From positions 186,001 to 250,000 of the forward strand of contig CABJAJ010000002.1 in the NCBI GenBank assembly GCA_902363575.1: DNA of 64,000 nt, written 5' to 3'. The DNA is from Rikenellaceae bacterium (lineage in GTDB: Bacteria; Bacteroidota; Bacteroidia; Bacteroidales; Rikenellaceae). The position numbers and the translations under genes are program-made. Shown here in pieces: positions 9,090 to 18,195 of the stretch (its first letter is position 1; every line of letters starts with the position of its first letter). The notes beneath the pieces are model-generated. The model made no database searches, had not been told where the DNA came from, and saw only the letters and a list, made by a program, of their open reading frames with translations.

Positions 9090-10717
9090 CCCGGAAAAAG
9101 CATTTCCTGCTGCTCGCCCTGCTTTTCATGGCCCTTGTGCCGCTGATGTGCCTGCGCGACTTCACTCCTGATAACGAATTGCGGTATCTCAGCATCGCCG
9201 ACGAAGCGTTGCGGGAGGGGCACTTCTTCGCTTTTACGAGCCACGGGGCGCCCTATGCCGACAAACCGCCGCTTTATCTGTGGATCGTCATGCTGTGCCG
9301 CGCAGTGGCGGGCAGGCACCTGCTGCCGCTGCTGGGGTTGTTTTCCCTGCTCCCGGCTCTCGGAGTGCTCCGTGCGATGGACCGCTGGGTCGGGGTACGG
9401 ATGGCCGACCGCGACGCCCGGGCGGGGATGTTGACGCTCGCCTCGAGCGCCTTTTTTCTCGGTGCGGCCGTCGTGCTGCGGATGGATATGCTCATGTGTC
9501 TGTTCATCGTGCTCGCGCTGCGGGTCTTTTGGCGCAGGTATGAGGGTAGGGCTCGGCGCAGCGACACGGTGCGATTCCCGGCATACGTCTTTCTCGCGCT
9601 TTTCACCAAAGGACCGGTCGGATTGCTCGTGCCGCTGGTGTCGGTGGTCGTCTTCCTGCTGCTCGAAGGGCGGTTGCGGACGTTGGGACGCTACTGGGGA
9701 TGGCGGACGTGGGGTGTGATTCTTGCGGGATGCCTTGTCTGGTTCGGCGCCGTCTATGCGGAGGGAGGCCGGGAGTACCTGGACAACCTGCTGTTCCACC
9801 AGACGATCGACCGCGCGGTGGATGCGTTTCATCACAAGGCGCCCGTATATTATTACCTCGTGGCGATCTGGTATGCGCTGGCGCCCTGGTCGCCGTGGAT
9901 GGTCGCCTCCGTCGTGGCTGCACTCGTATGCAGGAAGGTCGGGGAGGCGCTGCCTAAATTTCTGTTGACCGTATTCCTGACGACACTCGTGATGCTCTCG
10001 GCCTTCAGCTCGAAGCTGCAGATCTACCTGCTGCCCGCCTTCCCGTTCCTGGCTTACTTCGCAGCGTGGCAGTTGCCGTGGTTCGGCCGCACGCGACTGG
10101 CCTGGTGGTGCATGGCGGTACCGGCTTTGCTGCTGGCTTTCGCGCTGCCTCTGCTGATCCTTACGCAGGCTGCCGAACTGCTCACACTGCCCGTGTCCGC
10201 ACCGCTTTATCTCGCTGCGGGGCTGCTGACGGCGGGCGGACTGGTCGCCATGTTCCGCCTCTGGCGCGGCAGCGATGCGGCATGCGGCGTGGCTCCCGTC
10301 GCTGCGGGATTGTTCGCAGCGCTTTTCGCGGGGGCTTTCGCGCTGCCGTCGCTCAACCCGATGATCGGCTACGGCGACCTCTGCCGGCAGGCGTCGGAGG
10401 TCGTCCGTGCGGAGGGGTTGCCGGTGCGCTACTCGACCTATCGCATCCGGCGGTCCGAGAATATGGATGTCTATCTGGGCGTGCCACCCCGGGCGATCGG
10501 TGATGCGGATTCGCTGGCGGAGGTGAGGGAGGGCGTGGTACTGGCCCGTTGCCGCGACCTGGGACACGATCCTGCGCTCGACCGTTTCGTCGGTCGTGCC
10601 GCGCTGTGCCGCAAAGCGGGGGAGTACTTGATCGTGATACCGGCCGATCCCGCCGGTGGACGACCTGCCGCGAATGTCTGCGGTGGCCCGGAAGATACGC
10701 GACGGTCGGAGCCGTAA
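9086..10717 (+). CDS. GT39-family (ArnT/PMT-like) membrane glycosyltransferase
   Basis: A 543-residue polytopic membrane protein. Near the N-terminus it has the family signature: a first helix, then DFTPDNELRYLSIADEAL with the acidic catalytic loop and HGAPYADKPPLYLW, as in ArnT/PMT enzymes that use polyprenyl-phosphate sugars. Many hydrophobic segments follow, and the C-terminus (~430-540) is soluble and likely periplasmic. In this three-gene operon it most plausibly adds a sugar or aminosugar to lipid A or another surface glycolipid. The substrate cannot be read from the sequence. Confidence 0.85.
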   Translation: MTRKKHFLLLALLFMALVPLMCLRDFTPDNELRYLSIADEALREGHFFAFTSHGAPYADKPPLYLWIVMLCRAVAGRHLLPLLGLFSLLPALGVLRAMDRWVGVRMADRDARAGMLTLASSAFFLGAAVVLRMDMLMCLFIVLALRVFWRRYEGRARRSDTVRFPAYVFLALFTKGPVGLLVPLVSVVVFLLLEGRLRTLGRYWGWRTWGVILAGCLVWFGAVYAEGGREYLDNLLFHQTIDRAVDAFHHKAPVYYYLVAIWYALAPWSPWMVASVVAALVCRKVGEALPKFLLTVFLTTLVMLSAFSSKLQIYLLPAFPFLAYFAAWQLPWFGRTRLAWWCMAVPALLLAFALPLLILTQAAELLTLPVSAPLYLAAGLLTAGGLVAMFRLWRGSDAACGVAPVAAGLFAALFAGAFALPSLNPMIGYGDLCRQASEVVRAEGLPVRYSTYRIRRSENMDVYLGVPPRAIGDADSLAEVREGVVLARCRDLGHDPALDRFVGRAALCRKAGEYLIVIPADPAGGRPAANVCGGPEDTRRSEP

Positions 10718-10750
10718 TCGTTCCTAGTGCGTGCCCGGCGTAAAACGCAG

Positions 10751-10777
10751 CGGCGGACCGCATCGTGCGGCCCGCCG
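10751..10777. terminator. Hairpin between convergent genes
   Basis: Inverted repeat of 6 plus 5 bp with one internal mismatch and a 3-nt loop, in the short gap between the convergent GT39 and BACON genes. It may end transcription from both sides, though no T-run follows. Confidence 0.45.
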
Positions 10778-10803
10778 TTCCCATCTTCCGGAGCTTAGAT
10801 CCG

Positions 10804-12252
10804 TTATTGCTGCGCCACCAGCCCCTCCGGGGTGATGTAGTACCAGCCCATATAGACTGTGCCGGCTTTCTTGCTCTTTTCGACGCAGTACCCGCTGATG
10901 ATATTGCCGTCCTCGCTTACGTTGATGATATAACGGTTCTGGTCGATAAGCACGCCGTAATGATTCCTTACCCATTCGTTCATGGGGGTCATCGATGGGC
11001 CGCGGTAGTCGTACACCCAGCCCAGGGCATCGCCCGAATCGGTCGAGTTGCCATAGCAATAGCCGTCGTTGTCGGCTGTCATGCCCTTGGCGAATGTGGT
11101 GACCGACTCGAACTTCATGATGTGCGATTCGCCGGTTTCGGTGTCCACCAGTGCCGGATAGACGATTTGCGTGGCCGGAGCTTCGTCGCCGTTCGATTTG
11201 TAGTCGTAGAAACATGAGCCGATATAGCGACCGTTGGGGCTGATGCAGTAGGGCTCGGCGGTCATGCGGATGTAGCAAGCCACTTCGCCCTCCATCAATC
11301 CGCCTGTGAGCATGCTGGATATGAGGATCGTCTTGATTTCCGAGGACTCCTGCGCGGGGTAGTACAACTGTCCGTTTTTCCAATAGATCAACCCCTGGCT
11401 GTCCCATTCCGATCCGTAAACCACCGATCCGTCGGCCGAGCATCCGCGGGCCATCGCTCCGTTTCTGAGGGCCGTGCCCCGCATGTTGAGCTCGGGAACG
11501 GACAGGACTTCCGGCGTGCCGTTTACCCACTTGATCGGGGCATATGCCCTTGTGTCGATGTTCTGGGCATAGCCCACCCAGACCGATCCGTCGGAAGAAA
11601 CCGCTTCGACGCGTGCGTTGCGGTGTCCTTCGACCTCGGGGGTGATGTGCTCTTCGCCCCGGATGAGCAGGGTGCCCCCTGCCGAGCCGATGTTGATGGC
11701 GATAACCTGCCCGTCGTCGCTCACGGCCCGCAGGTTGTAATATTCGGTAGAGCCTTCGAGCTGCCGCCGTTCGCCGGTGAGGGCGTTTATGATGACCGGC
11801 GCCTTGATCGCCGTGTTTCCGTCCTCGAGATAGCCTTCGGTAATCAGGCCGCCGCAGAATTTTCCGTTGCGCGAAAAGACGGGTTTGTCCGAGAGGTCGT
11901 ACAGGTCGGCAAACCGTCCCGTAAATCCTGCGTTCTGCTGCGAGAACGTAATCTGCCGGGTTTCGGCATTACCGCCCGAGAGCGTGACCAGCGCCGTGCG
12001 CACTGCGTCGGTCGTGTTGGCCGTCGCCGTGGCCGTGAGCTGCGTCCGGTCTTCCGATGCGGTGAGGGTCAGCCAGTCGGCATCCTTGTCCGCACTCCAT
12101 GCCGTGTTGCTCGTCACCTCGATCGTCACGCTTCCCCCGGCTGCGTCGAATGCATAGGAAGAGCGTGCGGGGTAAATCTGGTCGAAGTCCCGCTCGTCGG
12201 TGCAGGCCGCTGCCAGGAAGAGGCCGAGAAGCAGGAAAAGGTATTTTTTCAT
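10804..12252 (-). CDS. BACON-domain lipoprotein with C-terminal beta-propeller-like repeats
   Basis: Residues 1-17 form a lipoprotein signal (LLLGLFLAAAC). A BACON domain follows at about 30-115 (AGGSVTIEVTSNTAWSADKD ... ITFSQQ), a Bacteroidetes Ig-like module thought to bind carbohydrate or mucin. The rest has recurring S-D-G strands (VSDDGQVIAINI, VSSDGSVWVGY, CSADGSVVYGSE, ISPNGRYIGSC, VSEDGNIISGY) typical of an extracellular beta-propeller. It is probably surface-exposed or periplasmic. It lies 24 bp after the next lipoprotein gene on the same strand, so the two are likely cotranscribed. Confidence 0.75.
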   Translation of the reverse strand: MKKYLFLLLGLFLAAACTDERDFDQIYPARSSYAFDAAGGSVTIEVTSNTAWSADKDADWLTLTASEDRTQLTATATANTTDAVRTALVTLSGGNAETRQITFSQQNAGFTGRFADLYDLSDKPVFSRNGKFCGGLITEGYLEDGNTAIKAPVIINALTGERRQLEGSTEYYNLRAVSDDGQVIAINIGSAGGTLLIRGEEHITPEVEGHRNARVEAVSSDGSVWVGYAQNIDTRAYAPIKWVNGTPEVLSVPELNMRGTALRNGAMARGCSADGSVVYGSEWDSQGLIYWKNGQLYYPAQESSEIKTILISSMLTGGLMEGEVACYIRMTAEPYCISPNGRYIGSCFYDYKSNGDEAPATQIVYPALVDTETGESHIMKFESVTTFAKGMTADNDGYCYGNSTDSGDALGWVYDYRGPSMTPMNEWVRNHYGVLIDQNRYIINVSEDGNIISGYCVEKSKKAGTVYMGWYYITPEGLVAQQ

Positions 12253-12276
12253 GGTTTTTTACGTTTTAGCGTTCGG

Positions 12277-13665
12277 TTATTCGGTAAGGGTCGTGTATTC
12301 CACGATCGCCATTTCGCCCCAGCCGTCCGCGAGGGGGCCGTTGCAGTTCATCGGGCAACCGACGGCATAGTAGCGTTTGCCGGGTTTCCCGGCCGTCTCG
12401 GTGAAAATGGCCTTGGGCGAGTTATAAGCCCACTTGCCGCCTGTGGTGTAGAACAGATTGTGCAGGTAGGTAGGGGTGTATTCTTCGGATTTTTTGATTT
12501 CGTCGAACCAGTCGGCATCGACCGTGTCGTACATGAAGGCGAAAGTTCCCTCGGCTGCGAGATAGGTATAGGTGGCGCCCGAAGTCGTTATATCGGAAAC
12601 CGTCACGGAGACCGACGGCCGGGGGGCGTCGGGATCGATGGCGGGGGTGCTGGCGTCATAGCGCCGCACGCCGGCCGGCACACCCTCCGTATCGTAGATA
12701 AGCGCATAGACCTCGATTTCGTTGGCCGGGGTCAGCGTCGGGGTTACCAGCTCCATTTCTGCCGGGAGCCCCTGCGTCGCGACGGTCATGCCCATCGACG
12801 GGAGGCTTTCCCACCGCTCCAGCATGGTCATCAGGTCGCCTTTCCAGTGCATCCGGTGGTAGAATATTTCGTCCTGGATCGATTTGAGCTGCACGAGGGC
12901 CGATATTTTTCCGCAGCGGCGATTCGGGCTGAGCGTATAGGTTCCCTTATAAATATCGTTCTGGTAGGTGAGTTCGGCGCCGGGGGCCTCGTCGGATGCG
13001 AGGGTGCGGAACGGCTGCTCGAAGAGGTTGGCGGAGTTGCCCGCACGGTCGATTACTTCGACGTAAAAGACGTAGTCCGTGGCGGGGGAGAGCTCGAAAT
13101 AATTGACCGTATAGTCCTCGAGCAGATCGTTGATCTCTCCGTCATCGAGTTGTCCGCCGACGAATTTGTCCCGATCGGCGGCTGTGCCGAGGTAATAGCG
13201 GAAGCCGCGGTAGTCCGAGGCCATGCGGACCGTGAATCCGGCGGAGCAGTCGAGCAGGTAGGCCTGCGTGACCGACACGTCGTCGGCAAGCCGGACTTTC
13301 AACGATGCGATGCTTCCTTCGTGGCCGAAAGCGTCGGCAGCCACCGCGAAAACCGTATAGGTCGCCGCCTGCTGGACCTCTTTGAAAAGTACGGTCTCCG
13401 CACTCCCGTCGGCAACGGTCATGCTTCCCGGCAGTGTTCCCGCGCGGAAGGCTACGAAATCCGACTCGTCGCCGATCGCATAGCGATAGGAAACGCTGTT
13501 GTCCGACGGAGTGAAGCGCACCTCGAATTCGGAGGGGTTCTGGTGCCCCGTTTTTTCGATCCGCACGGATGCAGAGCCTCCGAACGGATCGGCATCCTCG
13601 GTCTGGCATCCGGCGACCGTGGCCGCGACGAAGCAGAGCGCAAGGTAGGATAAGGTTTTTTTCAT
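12277..13665 (-). CDS. Exported lipoprotein with repeated Ig/fibronectin-like segments, function unknown
   Basis: The start at 13665 gives a clear lipoprotein signal (MKKTLSYLALCFVAATVAGC); the longer frame to 13782 has a non-signal leader. The 462-residue protein seems built of beta-sandwich units: sections such as AATYTVFAVAADAFG, ATDYVFYVEVIDRAGN and ANEIEVYALIYDTEGV look like the second half of fibronectin III-type domains at about 100, 225 and 345. No catalytic motif was recognised. It precedes the BACON gene and follows a divergently placed putative regulator gene cluster on the same strand. Confidence 0.65.
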   Translation of the reverse strand: MKKTLSYLALCFVAATVAGCQTEDADPFGGSASVRIEKTGHQNPSEFEVRFTPSDNSVSYRYAIGDESDFVAFRAGTLPGSMTVADGSAETVLFKEVQQAATYTVFAVAADAFGHEGSIASLKVRLADDVSVTQAYLLDCSAGFTVRMASDYRGFRYYLGTAADRDKFVGGQLDDGEINDLLEDYTVNYFELSPATDYVFYVEVIDRAGNSANLFEQPFRTLASDEAPGAELTYQNDIYKGTYTLSPNRRCGKISALVQLKSIQDEIFYHRMHWKGDLMTMLERWESLPSMGMTVATQGLPAEMELVTPTLTPANEIEVYALIYDTEGVPAGVRRYDASTPAIDPDAPRPSVSVTVSDITTSGATYTYLAAEGTFAFMYDTVDADWFDEIKKSEEYTPTYLHNLFYTTGGKWAYNSPKAIFTETAGKPGKRYYAVGCPMNCNGPLADGWGEMAIVEYTTLTE

Positions 13666-13795
13666 AGCAGATGGTTTAAAGTGGTCGAATCGATGCCCGG
13701 CATATCCGGGTGCGGAAAACCGCTCTGCTAAAATACTTCGGAAGAAGACCCGCGACAAATTTCTCTTTGAAAGAAACGTCAAATTTTACCTTTCT

Positions 13796-15544
13796 TTAAA
13801 CATTTCCACCCGGTAAACGCACATCGCGGATGCGTTGGGCCTCCTGCCGGTAGCGCGATGGCGGGACGCCGGTTTCCTTCTGGAAATTCTGGTAAAACGT
13901 GGGGAGGTTGTTGTAGCCGAGGTAGTCGGCCAGCGCCTTGATCGGGGTGCCGTTCTGCGGGTCGGAGAGCAGCTCGACGGCTTTGGCGATCCTGAACGTA
14001 TTGACATAACCGGCGAAGGAGGTGCCCGAGAAGCGGTTTACCGCCCGCGAGAGATACGAGCGGTTGGTGTCGAGCCGCCGGGCGGCCGTCTCGATCGTCA
14101 GGTCGTTGCTGCGGTAGAGCTCCTCTTCGGTCATCAGGCGGTTGAGCCGGTTGAATAGCTCCTTGAGCCGTGTGTCATTGCGATCCTCCTCGGCTTCGCC
14201 GTTGTCGCGGATGCGGTCGGCGAGCAGTCGTTCCCGTTTCAGGTGCAGCTCGTAGTTCCTGACCAGTTGCCGATACATCACCGTTTTGCGGCGGTAGAGC
14301 AGGAAAATCGCGCAGGCCGTGACCAGCAGGAATACCGAGAGGGAAACCATGAGCTGCAATCGTTTCCGGCCCTTGAGCAGACGCAGGTCGCGTTCCTGGA
14401 TGGCGTTTTCGCGTTTCTGGTTTTCGTAACGGAGTCTGAGGCTGTTGTACGAACGCTCCTTTTCCACGTTGAACACGCTGTCGGCGATGCTTTGGTAGGT
14501 ACGCATGTATTCCAGCGCCTTGTCGCTGCGTCCGACGGCGGTGTAGGCGTCGGCAAGCGTCAGGTAGAGCTTGTAGCCGTGGAAATACATATTGTGCCGC
14601 TCGACGATGGCCAGTCCGTCGAGGTAGTTGCTTATGCCGCCGCGGAAGTCGCCTTTGCGACAGAGGAAATCGCCGTAACTTTTGTACGATTCGATGAGGG
14701 TCGAATAATCGGGCAGGCTGTGCGTGATCGCCCGGCGGTAGAAATGCTCCGCTTCGGCGTCGCGACCGAGCCGGGCCAGGATATTGCCGTGGAGCGCGTC
14801 CGAATTGTTGATCCCTCCGCGGTAAGCATCCAATCGGGTCGTCCGCTCGATATAGTCCAGGGCACGGTTGTCGTCGCCCGCCACATAATACATATAGGCG
14901 GTCATCAGAGCTCCGATATAGATGATCTCGTCGTCGTCGGTCTGTTGGCCGTAAGCGTAGATTTCCAGAGCCGGTTCCAGTCCCGACGGATCGTTGCGCA
15001 GGTAGCAGGCATTGACGATGTTGCACAGGATCTGATAAGACGCTCTTTCATCTACTTTGCGGCAATGGGCGAGGGCTTCGTAGAAACAGTGCAGCGCCTC
15101 GTCGTAATTCATGGCATACATCAGGTTGTGGACGCCGATCGTATTGTAGATCACCATGAGCGGGAAATCGTAATCTCCCTCGCGGGCCGGCCCGGTGATC
15201 TCGTCGAAATAATAGTACATGGAATCCGGCTTGAACAGCATCCCGAAAGCCTGCCCGATGTAGGCGCCCGCGTAAACGGCCGTCTTGGTTTCGCCCCGCA
15301 GGAGCGCCTGACGGTAAACCGGACGCGCCATGTCGATGAGCTCCCGGTTGCGCTGCTGCGAGGCATAGGATGCCCAGGTCATGTTCAGCTCCTCGAGGTC
15401 ATACACGGCTTCCTGCCCGCTGTCCGTGGTTTCCGGATCATGCGTTTCGACCGGTGGCTGATCCGCCGCGCCGCCGCATGAAAATACGGAGGCAAGGAGC
15501 CATGTGAAGAGGATGGTCAGCGTTGTGGAACGGACGGTTTTCAT
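13796..15544 (-). CDS. TPR-AraC hybrid membrane-anchored transcriptional regulator
   Basis: The 582-residue protein starts with a lipoprotein-like signal (LLASVFSC). It then has TPR-like repeats (about 55-350, e.g. YRRAITHSLPDYSTLIESYKSYG region), one transmembrane segment (LMVSLSVFLLVTACAIFLLY, ~405) and a short coiled coil. The C-terminal AraC-type DNA-binding domain is at about 480-575 (LDTNRSYLSRAVNRFSGTSF; IKALADYLGYNNLPTFYQNF). The layout implies a periplasmic sensor joined to a cytoplasmic HTH, as in other Bacteroidetes TPR-HTH regulators. The two lipoprotein genes just downstream on the same strand are candidate targets. The lipobox may instead be part of an uncleaved anchor. Confidence 0.8.
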   Translation of the reverse strand: MKTVRSTTLTILFTWLLASVFSCGGAADQPPVETHDPETTDSGQEAVYDLEELNMTWASYASQQRNRELIDMARPVYRQALLRGETKTAVYAGAYIGQAFGMLFKPDSMYYYFDEITGPAREGDYDFPLMVIYNTIGVHNLMYAMNYDEALHCFYEALAHCRKVDERASYQILCNIVNACYLRNDPSGLEPALEIYAYGQQTDDDEIIYIGALMTAYMYYVAGDDNRALDYIERTTRLDAYRGGINNSDALHGNILARLGRDAEAEHFYRRAITHSLPDYSTLIESYKSYGDFLCRKGDFRGGISNYLDGLAIVERHNMYFHGYKLYLTLADAYTAVGRSDKALEYMRTYQSIADSVFNVEKERSYNSLRLRYENQKRENAIQERDLRLLKGRKRLQLMVSLSVFLLVTACAIFLLYRRKTVMYRQLVRNYELHLKRERLLADRIRDNGEAEEDRNDTRLKELFNRLNRLMTEEELYRSNDLTIETAARRLDTNRSYLSRAVNRFSGTSFAGYVNTFRIAKAVELLSDPQNGTPIKALADYLGYNNLPTFYQNFQKETGVPPSRYRQEAQRIRDVRLPGGNV

Positions 15545-16043
15545 GCGTTTCCTGATTAAGTGCGGGCCGGACGGCAGCGCGTGCAGGCCGTAAATCCGTT
15601 TGATTACGGTGTAAATTTAATCATTTTCGGCCGATAACTGCAGAAAAAGTCTGTCGTCTCTGTCTTCCGTTCCGAATCGGATGGCCTTGAACGACCTGAC
15701 AACATAGCTTTGTCCGGAAAGACTTATCCCGGCTTTGCCAGTAGGGGCTCGTCGGGGCAGGGGCAACCTTAAACTGTCGTCCCTGCTGCTCATGCTCCCG
15801 TGCAAGGGGCGCCGTCGTCTGCGTTGGTTTCGCGGTGCCGACGGGTCCGGCTGCTGCGACCGGGTGGGCGGCTTCAGTTTTATGCCGCCTGCCAGGTGAG
15901 AATTCGGTAAAAATGCGTAATTTTAACCGGTCGTTTCCGTTGCGCGATCGGCGGTGTGCGCCGAGCGTGACGGATTCGGGCGGCGAGTCGGCAGTGGACG
16001 CCGCCGAACGTACCACTATAAATCCATTCCGAACTTCCATAAC
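15545..16043. other. Intergenic region upstream of galK
   Basis: This ~500-bp gap separates the divergent regulator and galK. It contains an isolated TAGCTTTG at 15705-15712 (plus strand), with no well-spaced -33. I see no convincing coding sequence or hairpin with a T-run. Confidence 0.4.
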
Positions 16044-17198
16044 ATGATGACAGCACGTATTGCATCGGCATTTGCAGCCCGATTCGGCGGAGAGGGGACC
16101 CTTTACGCCTCGGCCGGACGCATCAACCTGATCGGGGAACATACCGATTACAACGGAGGCTTCGTCCTCCCCGGAGCCGTGGATTGCAGCATTACGGCCA
16201 TGATGAGGCCCAACGGAACGAAGTTCGTGCGGGTCCGGGCCCTCGACCTGGATGCCGAAACCGTATTCGGGCTGACAGAAGAGGACAAACCCGACGAAGC
16301 GTGGGCCCATTATGTGTTTGGGGTTTGCCGTGAAATCCGCAAGTGCGGCGGCTCGATCGGCGGATTCGACGCCGTATTTGCCGGCGACGTTCCTTCGGGC
16401 GCGGGCATGTCCTCGTCGGCCGCGCTCGAATCGGCGTTCGCCTACGGGCTGAACGACCTGTTCGCGCTCGGTATCGACCGGTTCGGATTGGCCCGTATCG
16501 GGCAGGCGACCGAACATAACTATTGCGGCGTTCAATGCGGCATCATGGACCAGTTCGCCTCTGTGTTCGGCCGGCGCGGCAACCTGATTCGGCTGGATTG
16601 CCGTTCGATGGAATACAGCTACTTCCCGTTCGATCCCCAGTCGCACGGTTACTGGCTCGTGCTGCTCGATTCGACTGTCAAACACGAACTTGCGGATTCG
16701 CCATACAACCGTCGCCGTGCTTCGTGCGAACGGGTCGTCGAGGCGATACGCCGGCGCTGTCCCCGGGTGGAGCTGCTGCGCGATGCCGATATGCGGATGC
16801 TCGATCAGGTGCGATCGGAGATTACGGACGAGGATTATCGGCGTGCCCGCTATGTGATCGGCGAGAACGAAAGGGTGCTTCGCGTGTGCGACGCGCTCGA
16901 AAGGGGCGACTATGAAACCGTCGGCAGGATGATGTACCTTTCGCATGATGGGCTGCGGGACGACTATGAAGTGAGCTGCGAGGAACTTGATTTCCTCAAC
17001 GGGCAGGCCCGCTCGTTCGACGTTGCGGGGTCGCGCATGATGGGCGGCGGTTTCGGCGGCTGCACGATCAACCTTGTTCGGGAGGAACTTTATGATGATT
17101 TCGTCGCGGGGGCGTGCAAAGCCTTTACTGACCGCTTCGGGCACGAACCGAAAGTCTATCCGGTCGTCATTTCCGACGGAGCGAGGCGGGTGGAATAA
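16044..17198 (+). CDS. galK: Galactokinase
   Basis: A GHMP kinase that phosphorylates galactose to galactose-1-phosphate, the entry step of the Leloir pathway. The start at 16044 gives 384 residues with the galactokinase signature near the N-terminus (GRINLIGEHTDYNGGFVLP). The ATP-binding PSGAGMSSSAALE is at ~115 and the C-terminal GGGFGGCTINLV at ~330. The longer frame from 15954 has no homology to the family. No galT, galE or transporter is next to it. Confidence 0.95.
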   Translation: MMTARIASAFAARFGGEGTLYASAGRINLIGEHTDYNGGFVLPGAVDCSITAMMRPNGTKFVRVRALDLDAETVFGLTEEDKPDEAWAHYVFGVCREIRKCGGSIGGFDAVFAGDVPSGAGMSSSAALESAFAYGLNDLFALGIDRFGLARIGQATEHNYCGVQCGIMDQFASVFGRRGNLIRLDCRSMEYSYFPFDPQSHGYWLVLLDSTVKHELADSPYNRRRASCERVVEAIRRRCPRVELLRDADMRMLDQVRSEITDEDYRRARYVIGENERVLRVCDALERGDYETVGRMMYLSHDGLRDDYEVSCEELDFLNGQARSFDVAGSRMMGGGFGGCTINLVREELYDDFVAGACKAFTDRFGHEPKVYPVVISDGARRVE

Positions 17199-17241
17199 CA
17201 TCGGATATGGAGGAGCCGGCCTGTTTCTTTAGGAGTGCTTT

Positions 17242-17961
17242 ATGCGGATTAATTTAGATCTGAAAAATATGAGATGGATGTTTTTAATGGCGTGTTCTTG
17301 GTCGATTGTCTTAGCTGCTTGCGATTTTTCCAGTCAATCCCAAACGGAGGGTGAAAGAAAATCCGGTCAGAACGTGTGCGGAGGGCATGGCCCGGATTCT
17401 CGGAAAACAGGACACGGGGCGAAGATACCCGATGTTTTTTCTGAGGCCGAGCAAAACAGGGCATTGCGCTATCAGATCAAACTCTATGTCGCGGAACGGA
17501 TCGCCGAATCCGCAATGTATGGTTATGAAGATTTCAGATATGAACGCCTGATCACTCTTCAACAAAGTTTGTCGGGGGATACGCTCGTTTACCGGGTCGA
17601 ACAAACGAGCGATTTCTGTCTGTTTTACGACAGGCCGCAGTATCTCTATAAAATTGACGATATATATGTATTATGCTATTGTACTGATGCACAAATATCA
17701 GTACTTACTTTAGAAGAATTGATCTCCTCTCTCGCGGAGGATTATCCGAATTACCGTCGGGATTATGAAAGCTATTTGCAAACAAAGAAAAAATTTGCGG
17801 GATTCCTGCCAATTGGCGATGGACTGATTTTCGAGGGCGATTATTATGTGCTTAAATTTTATCACGGCATGATGTATAAAACCGTTTGTTCGGAATTAGG
17901 TGCCAAGGACAAGGTGGTTAGCGCATCCCCTGTATTCTATGATCCTGTTTGGAATAAGTGA
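17242..17961 (+). CDS. AT-rich hypothetical lipoprotein
   Basis: The 239-residue product begins with a lipoprotein signal (WSIVLAAC). An AGGAG sits 6 nt before the ATG, which supports this start. The first ~65 residues after the cysteine are Ser/Gly/Lys-rich and probably flexible; the remainder is rich in Tyr, Asp and charged residues. I do not recognise a family. The base composition is clearly lower in GC than galK, suggesting recent acquisition or weak constraint. It ends just before a bidirectional terminator. Confidence 0.65.
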   Translation: MRINLDLKNMRWMFLMACSWSIVLAACDFSSQSQTEGERKSGQNVCGGHGPDSRKTGHGAKIPDVFSEAEQNRALRYQIKLYVAERIAESAMYGYEDFRYERLITLQQSLSGDTLVYRVEQTSDFCLFYDRPQYLYKIDDIYVLCYCTDAQISVLTLEELISSLAEDYPNYRRDYESYLQTKKKFAGFLPIGDGLIFEGDYYVLKFYHGMMYKTVCSELGAKDKVVSASPVFYDPVWNK

Positions 17962-18012
17962 TAAGACTTTTGTCCGGGTTTAAGTTTTGCTCCCATAGGT
18001 ATAGACAAAGAA

Positions 18013-18057
18013 AAAGAGTTTATAAATCATCTTTGCAGATCGGTTTATAAACTCTTT
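18013..18057. terminator. Bidirectional terminator between lipoprotein gene and tRNA-Asp
   Basis: A perfect 14-bp inverted repeat (18013-18026 with 18044-18057) closes a 17-nt loop. On the plus strand TTTATTTT follows; on the minus strand a T-rich stretch follows. It can therefore end both the upstream lipoprotein transcript and the tRNA transcript. Confidence 0.8.
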
Positions 18058-18063
18058 ATTTTG

Positions 18064-18137
18064 CGGTGTGTAGGGGACTCGAACCCCTGACCCCGTGCGT
18101 GACAGGCACGTATTCTAACCAGCTGAACTAACACACC
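18064..18137 (-). tRNA. tRNA-Asp (GTC)
   Basis: Read on the minus strand, a 74-nt cloverleaf has acceptor stem GGTGTGT/ACACACC, a D arm, an anticodon loop CTGTCAC with GTC, and a T arm GGGTTCGAGTCCC-like. The discriminator base is G, as expected for Asp. CCA is not encoded. Confidence 0.95.
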
Positions 18138-18156
18138 TTTTTGCTGATTGCGAATG

Positions 18157-18187
18157 CAAAGGTAATACAAAATTTAAAAACTCCAAA
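18157..18187 (-). promoter_or_regulatory. Promoter of tRNA-Asp
   Basis: On the minus strand TTTG (18184-18187) is followed by exactly 19 nt and then TACCTTTG (18157-18164), a complete Bacteroidetes -33/-7 pair. It ends 19 nt before the mature tRNA and starts just past the rsmD stop. Confidence 0.8.
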
Positions 18188-18195
18188 CAAATTTT

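Noticed and set aside
15705..15712. TAGCTTTG as the galK promoter
   Set aside because: It is over 330 bp from galK and the nearest TTG is only 15 nt upstream, so I left it as an isolated match.
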